DNA from: Thermohahella caldifontis
GTDB taxonomy: Bacteria; Pseudomonadota; Gammaproteobacteria; Pseudomonadales; Oleiphilaceae
Length of the DNA stretch: 64,000 nt
Assembly: GCF_041153465.1 (NCBI RefSeq)
Contig: NZ_CP154858.1
Span: 1,550,001 to 1,614,000 of the forward strand
Direction of reading: 5' to 3'
Every line of letters starts with the position of its first letter. Position 1 is the first letter of the stretch. Of this stretch, positions 17,237 through 25,162 are shown piece by piece. The notes beneath the pieces were generated by a model. That model did no database searches and was not told the origin of the DNA. It saw only the letters and a list, made by a program, of their open reading frames with translations. A program made the translations under genes and the position numbers.

Positions 17237-18616
17237 TTACTTGAATCGTCCCATCGGAGGCATACCCCCACCCGGCGGCATCATCCCCTTCATGCCGCGC
17301 ATCATGTTGGCAAGGTTGCCTTTCTTCAGTTTTTTCATCATCTTCTGCATCTGCTTGTGCTGCTTCAGAAGACGATTCACATCCTGAATCTGGGTGCCCG
17401 AACCTGCAGCAATCCGGCGCTTTCTCGAGTTGTTGATGACGTCCGGATAGCGGCGCTCCTGTATGGTCATGGAGTTGATGATCGCCTCCATCTGCACGAA
17501 CATCTTGTCACTGATCTGTTGCTGCACCTGCTGGGACATGCCCGCCATGCCCGGCAGCTTGTCCAGCATGGCCGCCATGCCACCCATGCGCTTCATCTGC
17601 TCGAGCTGATCCTTGAAATCCTCAAGGTCAAAGCCCTTGCCCTTGACGAACTTGCGTGTCAGCTTTTCGGCCTTGGCCTTGTCGATCTTGCGCTCGGCCT
17701 CTTCGATCAGGGAGAGCACGTCCCCCATGCCCAGAATGCGCGAGGCGATCCGGTCAGGATGGAAAGGCTCCAGCGCATCGGTTTTTTCACCCACACCAAT
17801 GAACTTGATGGGCTTGCCGGTAATGTAACGGACGGACAGCGCCGCACCACCCCGCGCATCACCATCAGCCTTGGTCAGGATCACACCGGTCAGAGGCAGT
17901 GCATCGTTGAACGCCTTGGCCGTATTGGCCGCGTCCTGGCCGGTCATGGCATCAACCACGAACAGCGTCTCGATCGGATTGATGGCGGCATGCAGACGCT
18001 TGATTTCGGACATCATGTCCTCATCAATGTGCAGGCGGCCAGCCGTATCCACGATCACCACATCGCAGGCCGAGCGCCGGGCAGCATCAATGGCACCGCG
18101 GGCGATCTCCACCGGATCCTGATCTGCCGAACTGGGGTGAAAAACGGCTCCCACCTCTCCAGCCAGCGTTTCCAGCTGCTTGATGGCGGCAGGCCGGTAG
18201 ATGTCCGCACTTACCACCATGACTTTCTTTTTCTGGCGTTCACGAAGGAAGCGTGCCAGCTTGGCCACCGAGGTGGTCTTGCCCGCACCCTGCAGACCCG
18301 CCATGAGAATGACCGCAGGCGGCTGACACCTGAAGGACAACTCCGCGTTGTCGCCGCCCATGAGCGCTTCCAGCTCACGCTGAACAATACGGACAAAGAC
18401 CTGCCCCGGCGTCAGGCTGCGCATGACCTCCTGGCCCACGGCCTTCTGCCGCACGGTTTCGACAAATTCCTTGACGACCGGCAGGGCCACGTCGGCCTCG
18501 AGCAATGCCTTGCGCACTTCACGCAAGGTCTCCTTGATGTTCTCGTCCGTCAGCTTGGCCTGCCCGGTAATTTTGCGCAGACTTTCGGAGAGGCGTTCGG
18601 TCAGGTTCTCGAACAT
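17237..18616 (-). CDS. ffh: Signal recognition particle protein Ffh
   Basis: A 459-residue SRP GTPase that binds 4.5S RNA and signal sequences during cotranslational targeting. The N domain (residues 1-85) is followed by the G domain with G1 GLQGAGKTTSVAKLA near residue 107, G3 DTAGRLHIDEDMM and G4 TKADGDARGGAALS, then the methionine-rich M domain (MKRMGGMAAMLDKLPGMAGM; tail MMRGMKGMMPPGGGMPPMGR). Length is normal. It is divergent from the CcsA-like gene, as in the E. coli ffh-ypjD arrangement. Confidence 0.98.
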   Translation of the reverse strand: MFENLTERLSESLRKITGQAKLTDENIKETLREVRKALLEADVALPVVKEFVETVRQKAVGQEVMRSLTPGQVFVRIVQRELEALMGGDNAELSFRCQPPAVILMAGLQGAGKTTSVAKLARFLRERQKKKVMVVSADIYRPAAIKQLETLAGEVGAVFHPSSADQDPVEIARGAIDAARRSACDVVIVDTAGRLHIDEDMMSEIKRLHAAINPIETLFVVDAMTGQDAANTAKAFNDALPLTGVILTKADGDARGGAALSVRYITGKPIKFIGVGEKTDALEPFHPDRIASRILGMGDVLSLIEEAERKIDKAKAEKLTRKFVKGKGFDLEDFKDQLEQMKRMGGMAAMLDKLPGMAGMSQQVQQQISDKMFVQMEAIINSMTIQERRYPDVINNSRKRRIAAGSGTQIQDVNRLLKQHKQMQKMMKKLKKGNLANMMRGMKGMMPPGGGMPPMGRFK

Positions 18617-18657
18617 GATGACCAGACTCCAGGGTACAGGTTGAATTCAAGCGCGGG

Positions 18658-18663
18658 ATTATA
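18658..18663 (-). promoter_or_regulatory. Probable -10 box of the ffh promoter
   Basis: A perfect TATAAT on the minus strand lies 42 bases upstream of the ffh ATG. No good -35 hexamer is seen at the expected distance, so confidence is limited. Confidence 0.45.
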
Positions 18664-18801
18664 CATGCTTTGCCTGCAGCTGACGAGAACCCGCGCACGC
18701 CGGCCACGACACATGTGCAGGAAGACCCGTCACAGGTCTGTACAACCCGCCACGACCTCCCTATCATTGGGACTTCTCAGGATCGAGCATTGACCCTCAC
18801 G

Positions 18802-19608
18802 ATGACAGGCGTCACCCTACTTCTGATATTTTTGTCCGCGCTGCTCTACGGGGCAGCCTGGGCGCTGCAGCTGCGCCACTACAGGCGCCGTCAGGCCGCC
18901 GTGTCCAGACGCGCGCTGTCGTTGGGAATCGTGGCGGCTGCCTTTCACTTCGGTGTGGCGCTCCGCCTGATCCGGGCGCATGGTGGCTGGGACTTCGACA
19001 TTTTCAACACCGCTACCGTGATCAGTGGCGTCATCGCCGTGCTGGCACTTTATCTGGCGGCACGGAAGCGCGTCGGCAACCTGATCCTGTTTGTCCTGCC
19101 GGTCACCACCCTCTTCCTGTTTGCCGGCCTTTTCTCTCCAGGCGTACCGACCACTGATCCCAAAAGCCTTGGCCTGACCGCGCACATCAGTTTGTCTCTG
19201 CTCTCCTACGCCATTCTGAGTATCGCTGCGGTACAGTCGTTGCTCATCTACGCGCAGAACCGACAACTCAAGCAGCATCGCAACGGCCGGCTTCTCGGCG
19301 CGCTGCCACCACTGCAGGCCATGGAGGCCATCCTGTTCGAGCTGATCTACAGCGGCGCAGCAATACTCGCACTGGCGATTGCCCTGGGATTTGCCTTTGT
19401 CGACGACCTCTTCGCACAGCACCTGGCGCACAAGACCTTCTTCTCCTTGCTGTCTCTGGCTGTATTCATGACGCTGATCTGGGGCCACAGGGCCAGGGGG
19501 TGGCGCGGGCTGACAGCAGCACGATTCACCCTGATCGGCTGCATCTTGCTGATGCTGGGCTTCTTCGGCAGCAAACTGGTTCTGGAACTGATACTGGGCA
19601 CACGCTGA
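18802..19608 (+). CDS. ypjD: CcsA-like inner membrane protein (YpjD family)
   Basis: A 268-residue polytopic membrane protein of the cytochrome c assembly (CcsA/CcmC) superfamily, with about eight hydrophobic segments such as GVTLLLIFLSALLYGAAWAL at the N-terminus. The superfamily handles haem in cytochrome c biogenesis. In E. coli the neighbour of ffh is ypjD, which matches this context and gives the name. The ATG at 18802 is one option; a TTG at 18790 with AGGA seven bases before it is equally plausible. The stop is one base before the GTG of the CorC-like gene, so the two are cotranscribed. The true function of YpjD is not established. Confidence 0.85.
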   Translation: MTGVTLLLIFLSALLYGAAWALQLRHYRRRQAAVSRRALSLGIVAAAFHFGVALRLIRAHGGWDFDIFNTATVISGVIAVLALYLAARKRVGNLILFVLPVTTLFLFAGLFSPGVPTTDPKSLGLTAHISLSLLSYAILSIAAVQSLLIYAQNRQLKQHRNGRLLGALPPLQAMEAILFELIYSGAAILALAIALGFAFVDDLFAQHLAHKTFFSLLSLAVFMTLIWGHRARGWRGLTAARFTLIGCILLMLGFFGSKLVLELILGTR

Positions 19609-19609
19609 C

Positions 19610-20866
19610 GTGAGCGATCTGTCTGACCTTACCCTGTTCCTTCTCCTCGGGTTACTGATTCTGCTATCAGCATTCTTTTCCAGTTCCGAAACCGGCATGA
19701 TGTCCCTGAACCGGTATCGGCTGAGACACTTGCGCAAGCAGGGACACCGGAGTGCAGCACTGGCTGCACGCCTCCTGGAGCGCCCGGATCAGCTTATCGG
19801 CGTCATTCTGATCGGCAACAATTTTGTCAACATCCTGGCTTCATCCATTGCCACGCTGCTTGCACTGCGATTCTGGGGCGAAGGCGGCATCGCCGCGGCC
19901 ACCCTGATTCTGACGCTGGTCATCCTGGTCTTTGCGGAAGTGACGCCAAAAACCATTGCGGCCCTGCACCCGGAGCGCATCGCTTTCCCGGCCGCATACG
20001 TCCTCCTGCCGCTGCTCAAGGTCGCTTACCCCATGGTCTGGCTGGTCAACCTGGTTTCCGGTGGACTGATGCGGCTGGCCGGTATCCGCACCAACGAAAT
20101 CGGCAGTGACCACCTGTCGCGGGAGGAGCTCAAAACACTGGTGCGGGAAGCCGGCAACCGGATCCCCAAACAACACCAGGACATGCTCGTCAGCATCCTT
20201 GAACTTGAGCAGGTGACCGTCGAGGACATCATGATTCCCCGGAACGAGATCAGCGGGATTGATCTGGATGACGACCTCGACCATATCCTGAACCTGCTCA
20301 AGGCACCGCCCCATACGCGACTACCCCTTTACAAAGGCGATATCAACGACATTGTCGGTATTTTTCATACCCGCAACAGCGGCCGGCTCCTTTCCATGCC
20401 CGAACCGAACAAGGCCGAACTGGTCCAGATGTCCCGCCCGCCTTACTTCATCCCCGAAGGGACGCCGCTCCATACACTCCTTTTCAACATGCAGCGGGAA
20501 AAGCGGCGCATAGGGGTGGTGGTAGATGAGTATGGCGAGGTAATCGGCCTGGCCACCCTGGAAGACATTCTGGAGGAAATTGTTGGCGAATTCACAACCG
20601 ACCTCACCTCAGCCCAGAATGAAATCGCTCAGGTTGATGAAGGTGTCTACCGTGTCAGCGGCAGTGTCGCGTTGCGGACGATCAACAAGACACTCAACTG
20701 GAAACTGCCCACGCAGGGCCCCAGAACACTGAGCGGCCTCATTATCGAGGCACTTGAGTTCATTCCGGATGCGCCCGTGTGTGTAAAGGTTGGCCCCTAC
20801 CGCATTCAGGTTCAGCAAGTCCTCGATAACCGGGTCCGTTCGGCACTCATATCACGCGAGTCCTGA
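19610..20866 (+). CDS. CNNM/CorB-CorC type transporter with CBS domains
   Basis: A 418-residue membrane protein. The N-terminal DUF21 domain with three to four membrane helices (LLLGLLILLSAFFSSSETGM, then IGVILIGNNFVNILASSIAT) is followed by a CBS-domain pair (VTVEDIMIPRNEISGIDLDD to about residue 330) and a C-terminal CorC/HlyC transporter-associated domain (VYRVSGSVALRTINKTL). Homologues such as YfjD/CorB are linked to magnesium or cobalt efflux. It starts at a GTG one base after the YpjD stop. Substrate cannot be told from the sequence. Confidence 0.9.
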   Translation: MSDLSDLTLFLLLGLLILLSAFFSSSETGMMSLNRYRLRHLRKQGHRSAALAARLLERPDQLIGVILIGNNFVNILASSIATLLALRFWGEGGIAAATLILTLVILVFAEVTPKTIAALHPERIAFPAAYVLLPLLKVAYPMVWLVNLVSGGLMRLAGIRTNEIGSDHLSREELKTLVREAGNRIPKQHQDMLVSILELEQVTVEDIMIPRNEISGIDLDDDLDHILNLLKAPPHTRLPLYKGDINDIVGIFHTRNSGRLLSMPEPNKAELVQMSRPPYFIPEGTPLHTLLFNMQREKRRIGVVVDEYGEVIGLATLEDILEEIVGEFTTDLTSAQNEIAQVDEGVYRVSGSVALRTINKTLNWKLPTQGPRTLSGLIIEALEFIPDAPVCVKVGPYRIQVQQVLDNRVRSALISRES

Positions 20867-20910
20867 TGCCCGAAATAAACCGGGCATTATTCCACCTGCC
20901 TCTAAACACC

Positions 20911-20925
20911 GGGTGCTTAGCACCC
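20911..20925. repeat. Perfect 15-bp inverted repeat
   Basis: GGGTGCTTAGCACCC has seven-base arms around a single T. It lies between the CorC-like and Yip1 genes. It has no downstream T run on either strand, so it does not look like a terminator; it could be a protein-binding site upstream of the Yip1 gene. Confidence 0.5.
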
Positions 20926-21007
20926 AAAAATCTAAATCATGATTTGACTACAATTTGAACACGCTCCATATTGTTTTTGACAATAATCAAAACAAAGGAG
21001 CCCAACC

Positions 21008-21613
21008 ATGATCCTCGAACATACTCTGGATCTGTTCACTCACCCTGACAAGGCCTGGCAGGACATCCGCAAGGAACATCCGGACACCAAGAAACTGTAT
21101 CTGAGACACATTCTGATTCTGGCCTTGATCCCGGTTGGCGCCGCCTATTACGGCACCACTCAGGTGGGCTGGAGCATCGCCGGCGGAGAACCTGTCCGCC
21201 TGACGCCGGAAAGTGCCGCAAACCTCTGTGCGCTGGCTTACATGGCCATACTGGCCGGCATCTACATCTTGGGGCGATTCATTGACTTTCTGGCAGGCAC
21301 CTATGGCGTTGACGGCAAGGAACACCGGGGGATTGAACTTGCTGCGTATACGGCCACACCACTGCTGATCATCGGCGCCATCCTGCTTTACCCCCATCTG
21401 TGGATCAACATGTTTGCCGGACTCATCGGTATGACTTACGCGCTGTATCTGCTTTATGAGGGACTCCCCATCCTCATGAACATTCCGCCGGAGCGCGGCT
21501 TCATGTTTGCCAGCAGCGTGCTGACGGTCGGGCTGGTCATGCTGGTCGGCCTGCTCGGCATCACGGTCATTGTGTGGAGCGTGGGAATCGGCCCCGTGTA
21601 CGTTTCACACTGA
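21008..21613 (+). CDS. Yip1 family membrane protein
   Basis: A 201-residue protein with about five hydrophobic segments (for example LYLRHILILALIPVGAAYYG, then AYMAILAGIYILGRFIDFLA and VLTVGLVMLVGLLGITVIVW). The N-terminal signature (LDLFTHPDKAWQDIRKEHPD) is typical of bacterial Yip1-domain proteins, whose function is not known. AAAGGAG precedes the ATG. A possible promoter (TTGACT near 20944 and TATTGT near 20969) has an over-long spacer of 19 bases. A long hairpin follows the gene at 21650. Confidence 0.85.
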   Translation: MILEHTLDLFTHPDKAWQDIRKEHPDTKKLYLRHILILALIPVGAAYYGTTQVGWSIAGGEPVRLTPESAANLCALAYMAILAGIYILGRFIDFLAGTYGVDGKEHRGIELAAYTATPLLIIGAILLYPHLWINMFAGLIGMTYALYLLYEGLPILMNIPPERGFMFASSVLTVGLVMLVGLLGITVIVWSVGIGPVYVSH

Positions 21614-21649
21614 TTCCATACCGGCCCGAAGCATCCACTCTGTCCGGCC

Positions 21650-21685
21650 CGATCATGCGACCGAAAACCTTCGGGCGCATGATCG
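21650..21685 (+). terminator. Long hairpin, possible terminator of the Yip1 gene
   Basis: CGATCATGCG (21650-21659) and CGCATGATCG (21676-21685) are perfect ten-base arms; inside them CCGAA (21661-21665) pairs with TTCGG (21670-21674) around an AACC loop, with one A/G mismatch. The stem of about 16 pairs is followed by TTTGCGTT only, so the U tract is weak. The octamer CGGCCCGA occurs three times nearby (from 21622, 21645 and 21703). Confidence 0.55.
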
Positions 21686-21816
21686 TTTGCGTTGGCATTT
21701 CGGCCCGATCCCGCTTACAATGTGTAACATATCCATTCGCCGCCAATGAGCATGGACCACAACAATAACAATTCATAAGTTTAAATTTGCGCCGGTACGT
21801 TTTGGGAGACCAACCT

Positions 21817-24057
21817 ATGAACGAGGGATCAGGCGTTACCCCGCTCCGCGCAAAAAGCGGGAATCACGATTCGCAACGGCGGCTCACTACGGCCAGGCTG
21901 ATCAGCGTCAGTGCGGATCATGCGCGCCAGTTTTTTCAGGGCACCTTCCAGCAGCTGTTTGACGGGATTGATGACGCCTTTTTCGATCTGGCCAATCACG
22001 CCCACAGCAACAACGAACAGAATGTTTTCTTCGAGGCCATGAGAGAGGCCCGCCTCAAGCGGCGTCAAATTGAACAATCCTTTCTTGCTAGCGTCCAGAG
22101 TCTCTTTGAACATCCGGTTGTACTCGGCGACATCAGCCGGGAGAAGCAGACGCCAACCGACGAGCCGGCGCTGTCGCTGGTGGATCATGCCGATCTGGAA
22201 GAAGAAGTGGCCATGACATCCCTGGCCACCAAAATCCGGGCAAATCACGCCGGTGAACTCCTTGCCTTTCAGGCCCGCTTTACCTGGCTGGTCTGCGAGG
22301 GCAAACCAATACAGGATGACGCCCGTTATAACCCCCTGGAACCCAGGCTGCTCTGCGATGCATTTGTCGATGCCTGCGCCATTCTGGACATGCACATCCG
22401 TGAACGGCTGATCGTCTACAAGCAGTTTGACAAGTGCGTCATGAGTCATCTGGGGCATTTGCTGGATGACCTCAATCAACGACTGATAGCAAGCGGAGTC
22501 CTGCCGAAATACCGTCCCGGTGTGGCTGGCCAGACTTCGGAAACGCGCAGCACTCGGCGCCGGGCTGACGACACTCAGGCCGACACCGCACAATCTGCGC
22601 AAGCCGGATCGCAGGATGCAACCGGCAATCTGCTGCTCTCCGAGCTGGTCAATGCCCTGCATGCAGCGGTACAGCAGCAAAAGCTCCAGTACCAGTTCCG
22701 GCCTACAACACCGGATGCCATCGTCCTGAATGGGACAGACCTGATCCACGTATTGTCTGCGCTCCAGTCAGATCACACAGACCTCTCGCCCGCCGGCGAT
22801 CCGCTTTCTCCCGAGCAGATCCGGACACAGTTGAAAGCAACACTTCAGAATCGCAGCCAGCAATCCGGAAAGGAACACGCCCTGCGTGAATACGATGAAG
22901 ATCTCATCAACCTCGTGTCCATGCTCTTCGAATTCATTCTGAACGACTACAACCTGTCCCCTCCCATACAGGTATTGATCAGCCGCCTGCAGATTCCGAT
23001 TCTGAAGGTGGCGATTACAGACAAGAGCTTTTTCGGCCGCAGTGGCCACCCGGCACGCCGCCTGTTGAACGCACTGGCGAAAGCCGGCATGGGCTGGGCC
23101 GATGCGTCCGAGCAGGCCCGGGACAAGCTATACCAGGAAATCCACCGTGTGGTCGGGATCATTCTGGATGAATTTGACGGAGATCTGGCACTGTTTGAGC
23201 GCCTGCTCGATGAGTTCCAGCATTTCCTGGAACGCGAGGAAAAGCGGGCCCGGATCGTGGAAGCCCGAACACGCGAAGCCGAGCAAGGTCGCCTGCTCTC
23301 ACGCCGGGCAAGGAAACTGGCAGAACTGTTCATCTCCGAACGTATTGCAGCCCAGCCGTTGCCGCCGGCCGCTATCGAACTGCTCCGGGATGGCTGGACA
23401 CGCGTCCTGTTTCTTGCCTATCTGAAAGATGGCGAGAATGGCTTCCAAAAAGCTGCTCACTGGGTCGATAACCTGCTCTGGTGCCTCAAGCCCCATTCCC
23501 ATGAAGAAGAACGCAAGCTCTGGGTCCAACTGGTTCCCACGCTGCTCAGGGAATGCCGCCTCAGACTCGCCGACACAGGATTTGCGCCGGTACGGCTGCA
23601 GTCCCTGATCACGGATCTGAAAACCGCGCTGACCGAAACCTTCAAACAGCAATCTGCACTGGCGGCTCAGGAGGCCGGACTGGGCAGGACCACTCGTTCG
23701 GCCACCCCGCCATCACGGCCGAAGCCGTCCCCGATACCCAATGCCGTGGAGCGTGAGGCGCGCAAGGAAGATGCAACTCTGGCACACTTCCTGCAGCAGA
23801 CAGATGCTCTGCCTCTGGGCACATGGGTAGATTTTGAGATGCTCAACGGGACACACGTACGGTGCAAACTGTCTGCGCGGCTGGATGATGACACCCTGAT
23901 TTTTGTCAACCGCATGGGGCTCAAGGTGATGGAAAAGACGCGGGAAGAAATGGCGCAGGCCCTGCGCAGACAACACGCGCGCGTTCTTGAGTCCGGTGCG
24001 CTTGTTGACCGCGCCCTCAACGCTGTTGCAGAGCGTCTGCGCAGCAAGGCAGCCTGA
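21817..24057 (+). CDS. DUF1631 family protein
   Basis: A 746-residue cytoplasmic protein matching DUF1631 (long, mostly helical proteins known from gammaproteobacteria, function unestablished). The N-terminal helical region (LFDGIDDAFFDLANHAHSNN, then NVFFEAMREARLKRRQIEQS) and the middle segment LLLSELVNALHAAVQQQKL are typical. The C-terminus (TWVDFEMLNGTHVRCKLSAR, then DTLIFVNRMGLKVMEKTR) forms a small beta-rich domain resembling the PilZ-like tail of this family. The ATG at 21817 follows GGGAGA; a TTG at 21787 is the alternative. A TonB-like gene follows 18 bases after the stop. Confidence 0.85.
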   Translation: MNEGSGVTPLRAKSGNHDSQRRLTTARLISVSADHARQFFQGTFQQLFDGIDDAFFDLANHAHSNNEQNVFFEAMREARLKRRQIEQSFLASVQSLFEHPVVLGDISREKQTPTDEPALSLVDHADLEEEVAMTSLATKIRANHAGELLAFQARFTWLVCEGKPIQDDARYNPLEPRLLCDAFVDACAILDMHIRERLIVYKQFDKCVMSHLGHLLDDLNQRLIASGVLPKYRPGVAGQTSETRSTRRRADDTQADTAQSAQAGSQDATGNLLLSELVNALHAAVQQQKLQYQFRPTTPDAIVLNGTDLIHVLSALQSDHTDLSPAGDPLSPEQIRTQLKATLQNRSQQSGKEHALREYDEDLINLVSMLFEFILNDYNLSPPIQVLISRLQIPILKVAITDKSFFGRSGHPARRLLNALAKAGMGWADASEQARDKLYQEIHRVVGIILDEFDGDLALFERLLDEFQHFLEREEKRARIVEARTREAEQGRLLSRRARKLAELFISERIAAQPLPPAAIELLRDGWTRVLFLAYLKDGENGFQKAAHWVDNLLWCLKPHSHEEERKLWVQLVPTLLRECRLRLADTGFAPVRLQSLITDLKTALTETFKQQSALAAQEAGLGRTTRSATPPSRPKPSPIPNAVEREARKEDATLAHFLQQTDALPLGTWVDFEMLNGTHVRCKLSARLDDDTLIFVNRMGLKVMEKTREEMAQALRRQHARVLESGALVDRALNAVAERLRSKAA

Positions 24058-24075
24058 CGGAGCCTTTGCCGCACG

Positions 24076-24780
24076 ATGAGATATCTCGAGTTCGATGTGG
24101 TACGTGCGGCACTGGCGCTCTCGGTTTCGTTTGTGTTTCACCTGATTCTGCTGGCAATCCTGGGGCCGGGAATCCCGACATCATCCGGATACAGCACCAC
24201 GATTGAAGTAGAACTGGCCTCTGCACCCGCCTCTGAAATGGGGGCATCATCCGGTGCAGCTGGCGACACCGCCCGAGACGTGACCGACACATCCCCGGCC
24301 TGGTCCGGAAAGACCACTTCATCACGCCCGATTCGTCGCAAGGCGAACCGTCAGCACAACCTGGACTGGATGAATGATTACTTCAGCGGGTCCGCAAAGT
24401 CCGGCACCCCGGCGCCCTCTTCTGACAGGCCGGTCTCACCGGATATCGAGAGCATTCTGGCGTCTGCCCCCACAACCGGAACACCTTACTGGCAATTCCT
24501 GGTCAGGCACCTGGCCCAGAGTCGCTATTTTGACAAGCAGTATGATTTCAGCCGGCTCAGAAAGGAACGCACCGTCATCCTGGAACTGAAAATCAGCCCC
24601 AATGGTTTCATGGAAAAAGCCCGGGTACGTTTGAGCAGCGGGGACAAGGCACTGGATCAGGCGGCGATCCGCTCAGCCTATGCCGCCAATCCGTTCAAGC
24701 CACCGCCTGCAGAAGATGCAGCCAGTGGCTATATCTATCTGGTCAGGATTACCTATACGCCACGCGAGCGGGCGAAGTAG
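24076..24780 (+). CDS. TonB-like energy transducer protein
   Basis: A 234-residue protein with a single N-terminal membrane anchor (ALALSVSFVFHLILLAILGP, about residues 12-32), a low-complexity linker and a C-terminal TonB-type domain (ERTVILELKISPNGFMEKAR, then SSGDKALDQAAIRSAYAANP and YIYLVRITYTP). This is the architecture of TonB family proteins that couple the proton gradient to outer-membrane transport. The linker is short and not rich in Pro-Lys repeats. No exbB, exbD or receptor gene is nearby, so it may be an accessory TonB paralogue. It is probably cotranscribed with the DUF1631 gene. Confidence 0.8.
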   Translation: MRYLEFDVVRAALALSVSFVFHLILLAILGPGIPTSSGYSTTIEVELASAPASEMGASSGAAGDTARDVTDTSPAWSGKTTSSRPIRRKANRQHNLDWMNDYFSGSAKSGTPAPSSDRPVSPDIESILASAPTTGTPYWQFLVRHLAQSRYFDKQYDFSRLRKERTVILELKISPNGFMEKARVRLSSGDKALDQAAIRSAYAANPFKPPPAEDAASGYIYLVRITYTPRERAK

Positions 24781-24784
24781 CCCA

Positions 24785-25114
24785 TCAGGCGTTTTCTTCG
24801 CCTGCAACGGCATCCTTGATCAGCTTCTGCAGTTCACCGGATTCATACATTTCGGTGATGATGTCTGCACCTCCCACCAGCTCACCATTGACGTACAGCT
24901 GCGGGAAAGTGGGCCAGTTGGAATAGATCTTGAGGTTTTCACGGATGTCCGGGTGCTCAAGGATATTGACATAGGCGAACTTCTCCCCGCACGCCATCAG
25001 TGCCTGCACGGCACGAGCCGAGAAACCGCACTGGGGCATGTTGGGGGTGCCCTTCATGTACAGAATCACCTTGTTGGAGTTGATCTGGTCTTTAATGGTT
25101 TCCATGATGTCCAT
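24785..25114 (-). CDS. grxD: Monothiol glutaredoxin Grx4
   Basis: A 109-residue monothiol glutaredoxin with the CGFS active site (MKGTPNMPQCGFSARAVQAL, residues 20-39) and the conserved glutathione-binding stretch WPTFPQLYVNGELVGGADI. These proteins carry [2Fe-2S] clusters and take part in iron-sulfur delivery and iron sensing. It converges on the TonB-like gene with only four bases between stops, and lies 48 bases downstream of hyuB on the same strand. Confidence 0.97.
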   Translation of the reverse strand: MDIMETIKDQINSNKVILYMKGTPNMPQCGFSARAVQALMACGEKFAYVNILEHPDIRENLKIYSNWPTFPQLYVNGELVGGADIITEMYESGELQKLIKDAVAGEENA

Positions 25115-25162
25115 CGGTCGAACCTCTTCAGATGTGAAAGACCCATTATAGCGCCAAGGTAT

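Noticed and set aside
20911..20925. Terminator call for the palindrome after the CorC-like gene
   Set aside because: It is followed by A-rich, not T-rich, sequence on the plus strand and has no T run on the minus strand, so it does not fit an intrinsic terminator.
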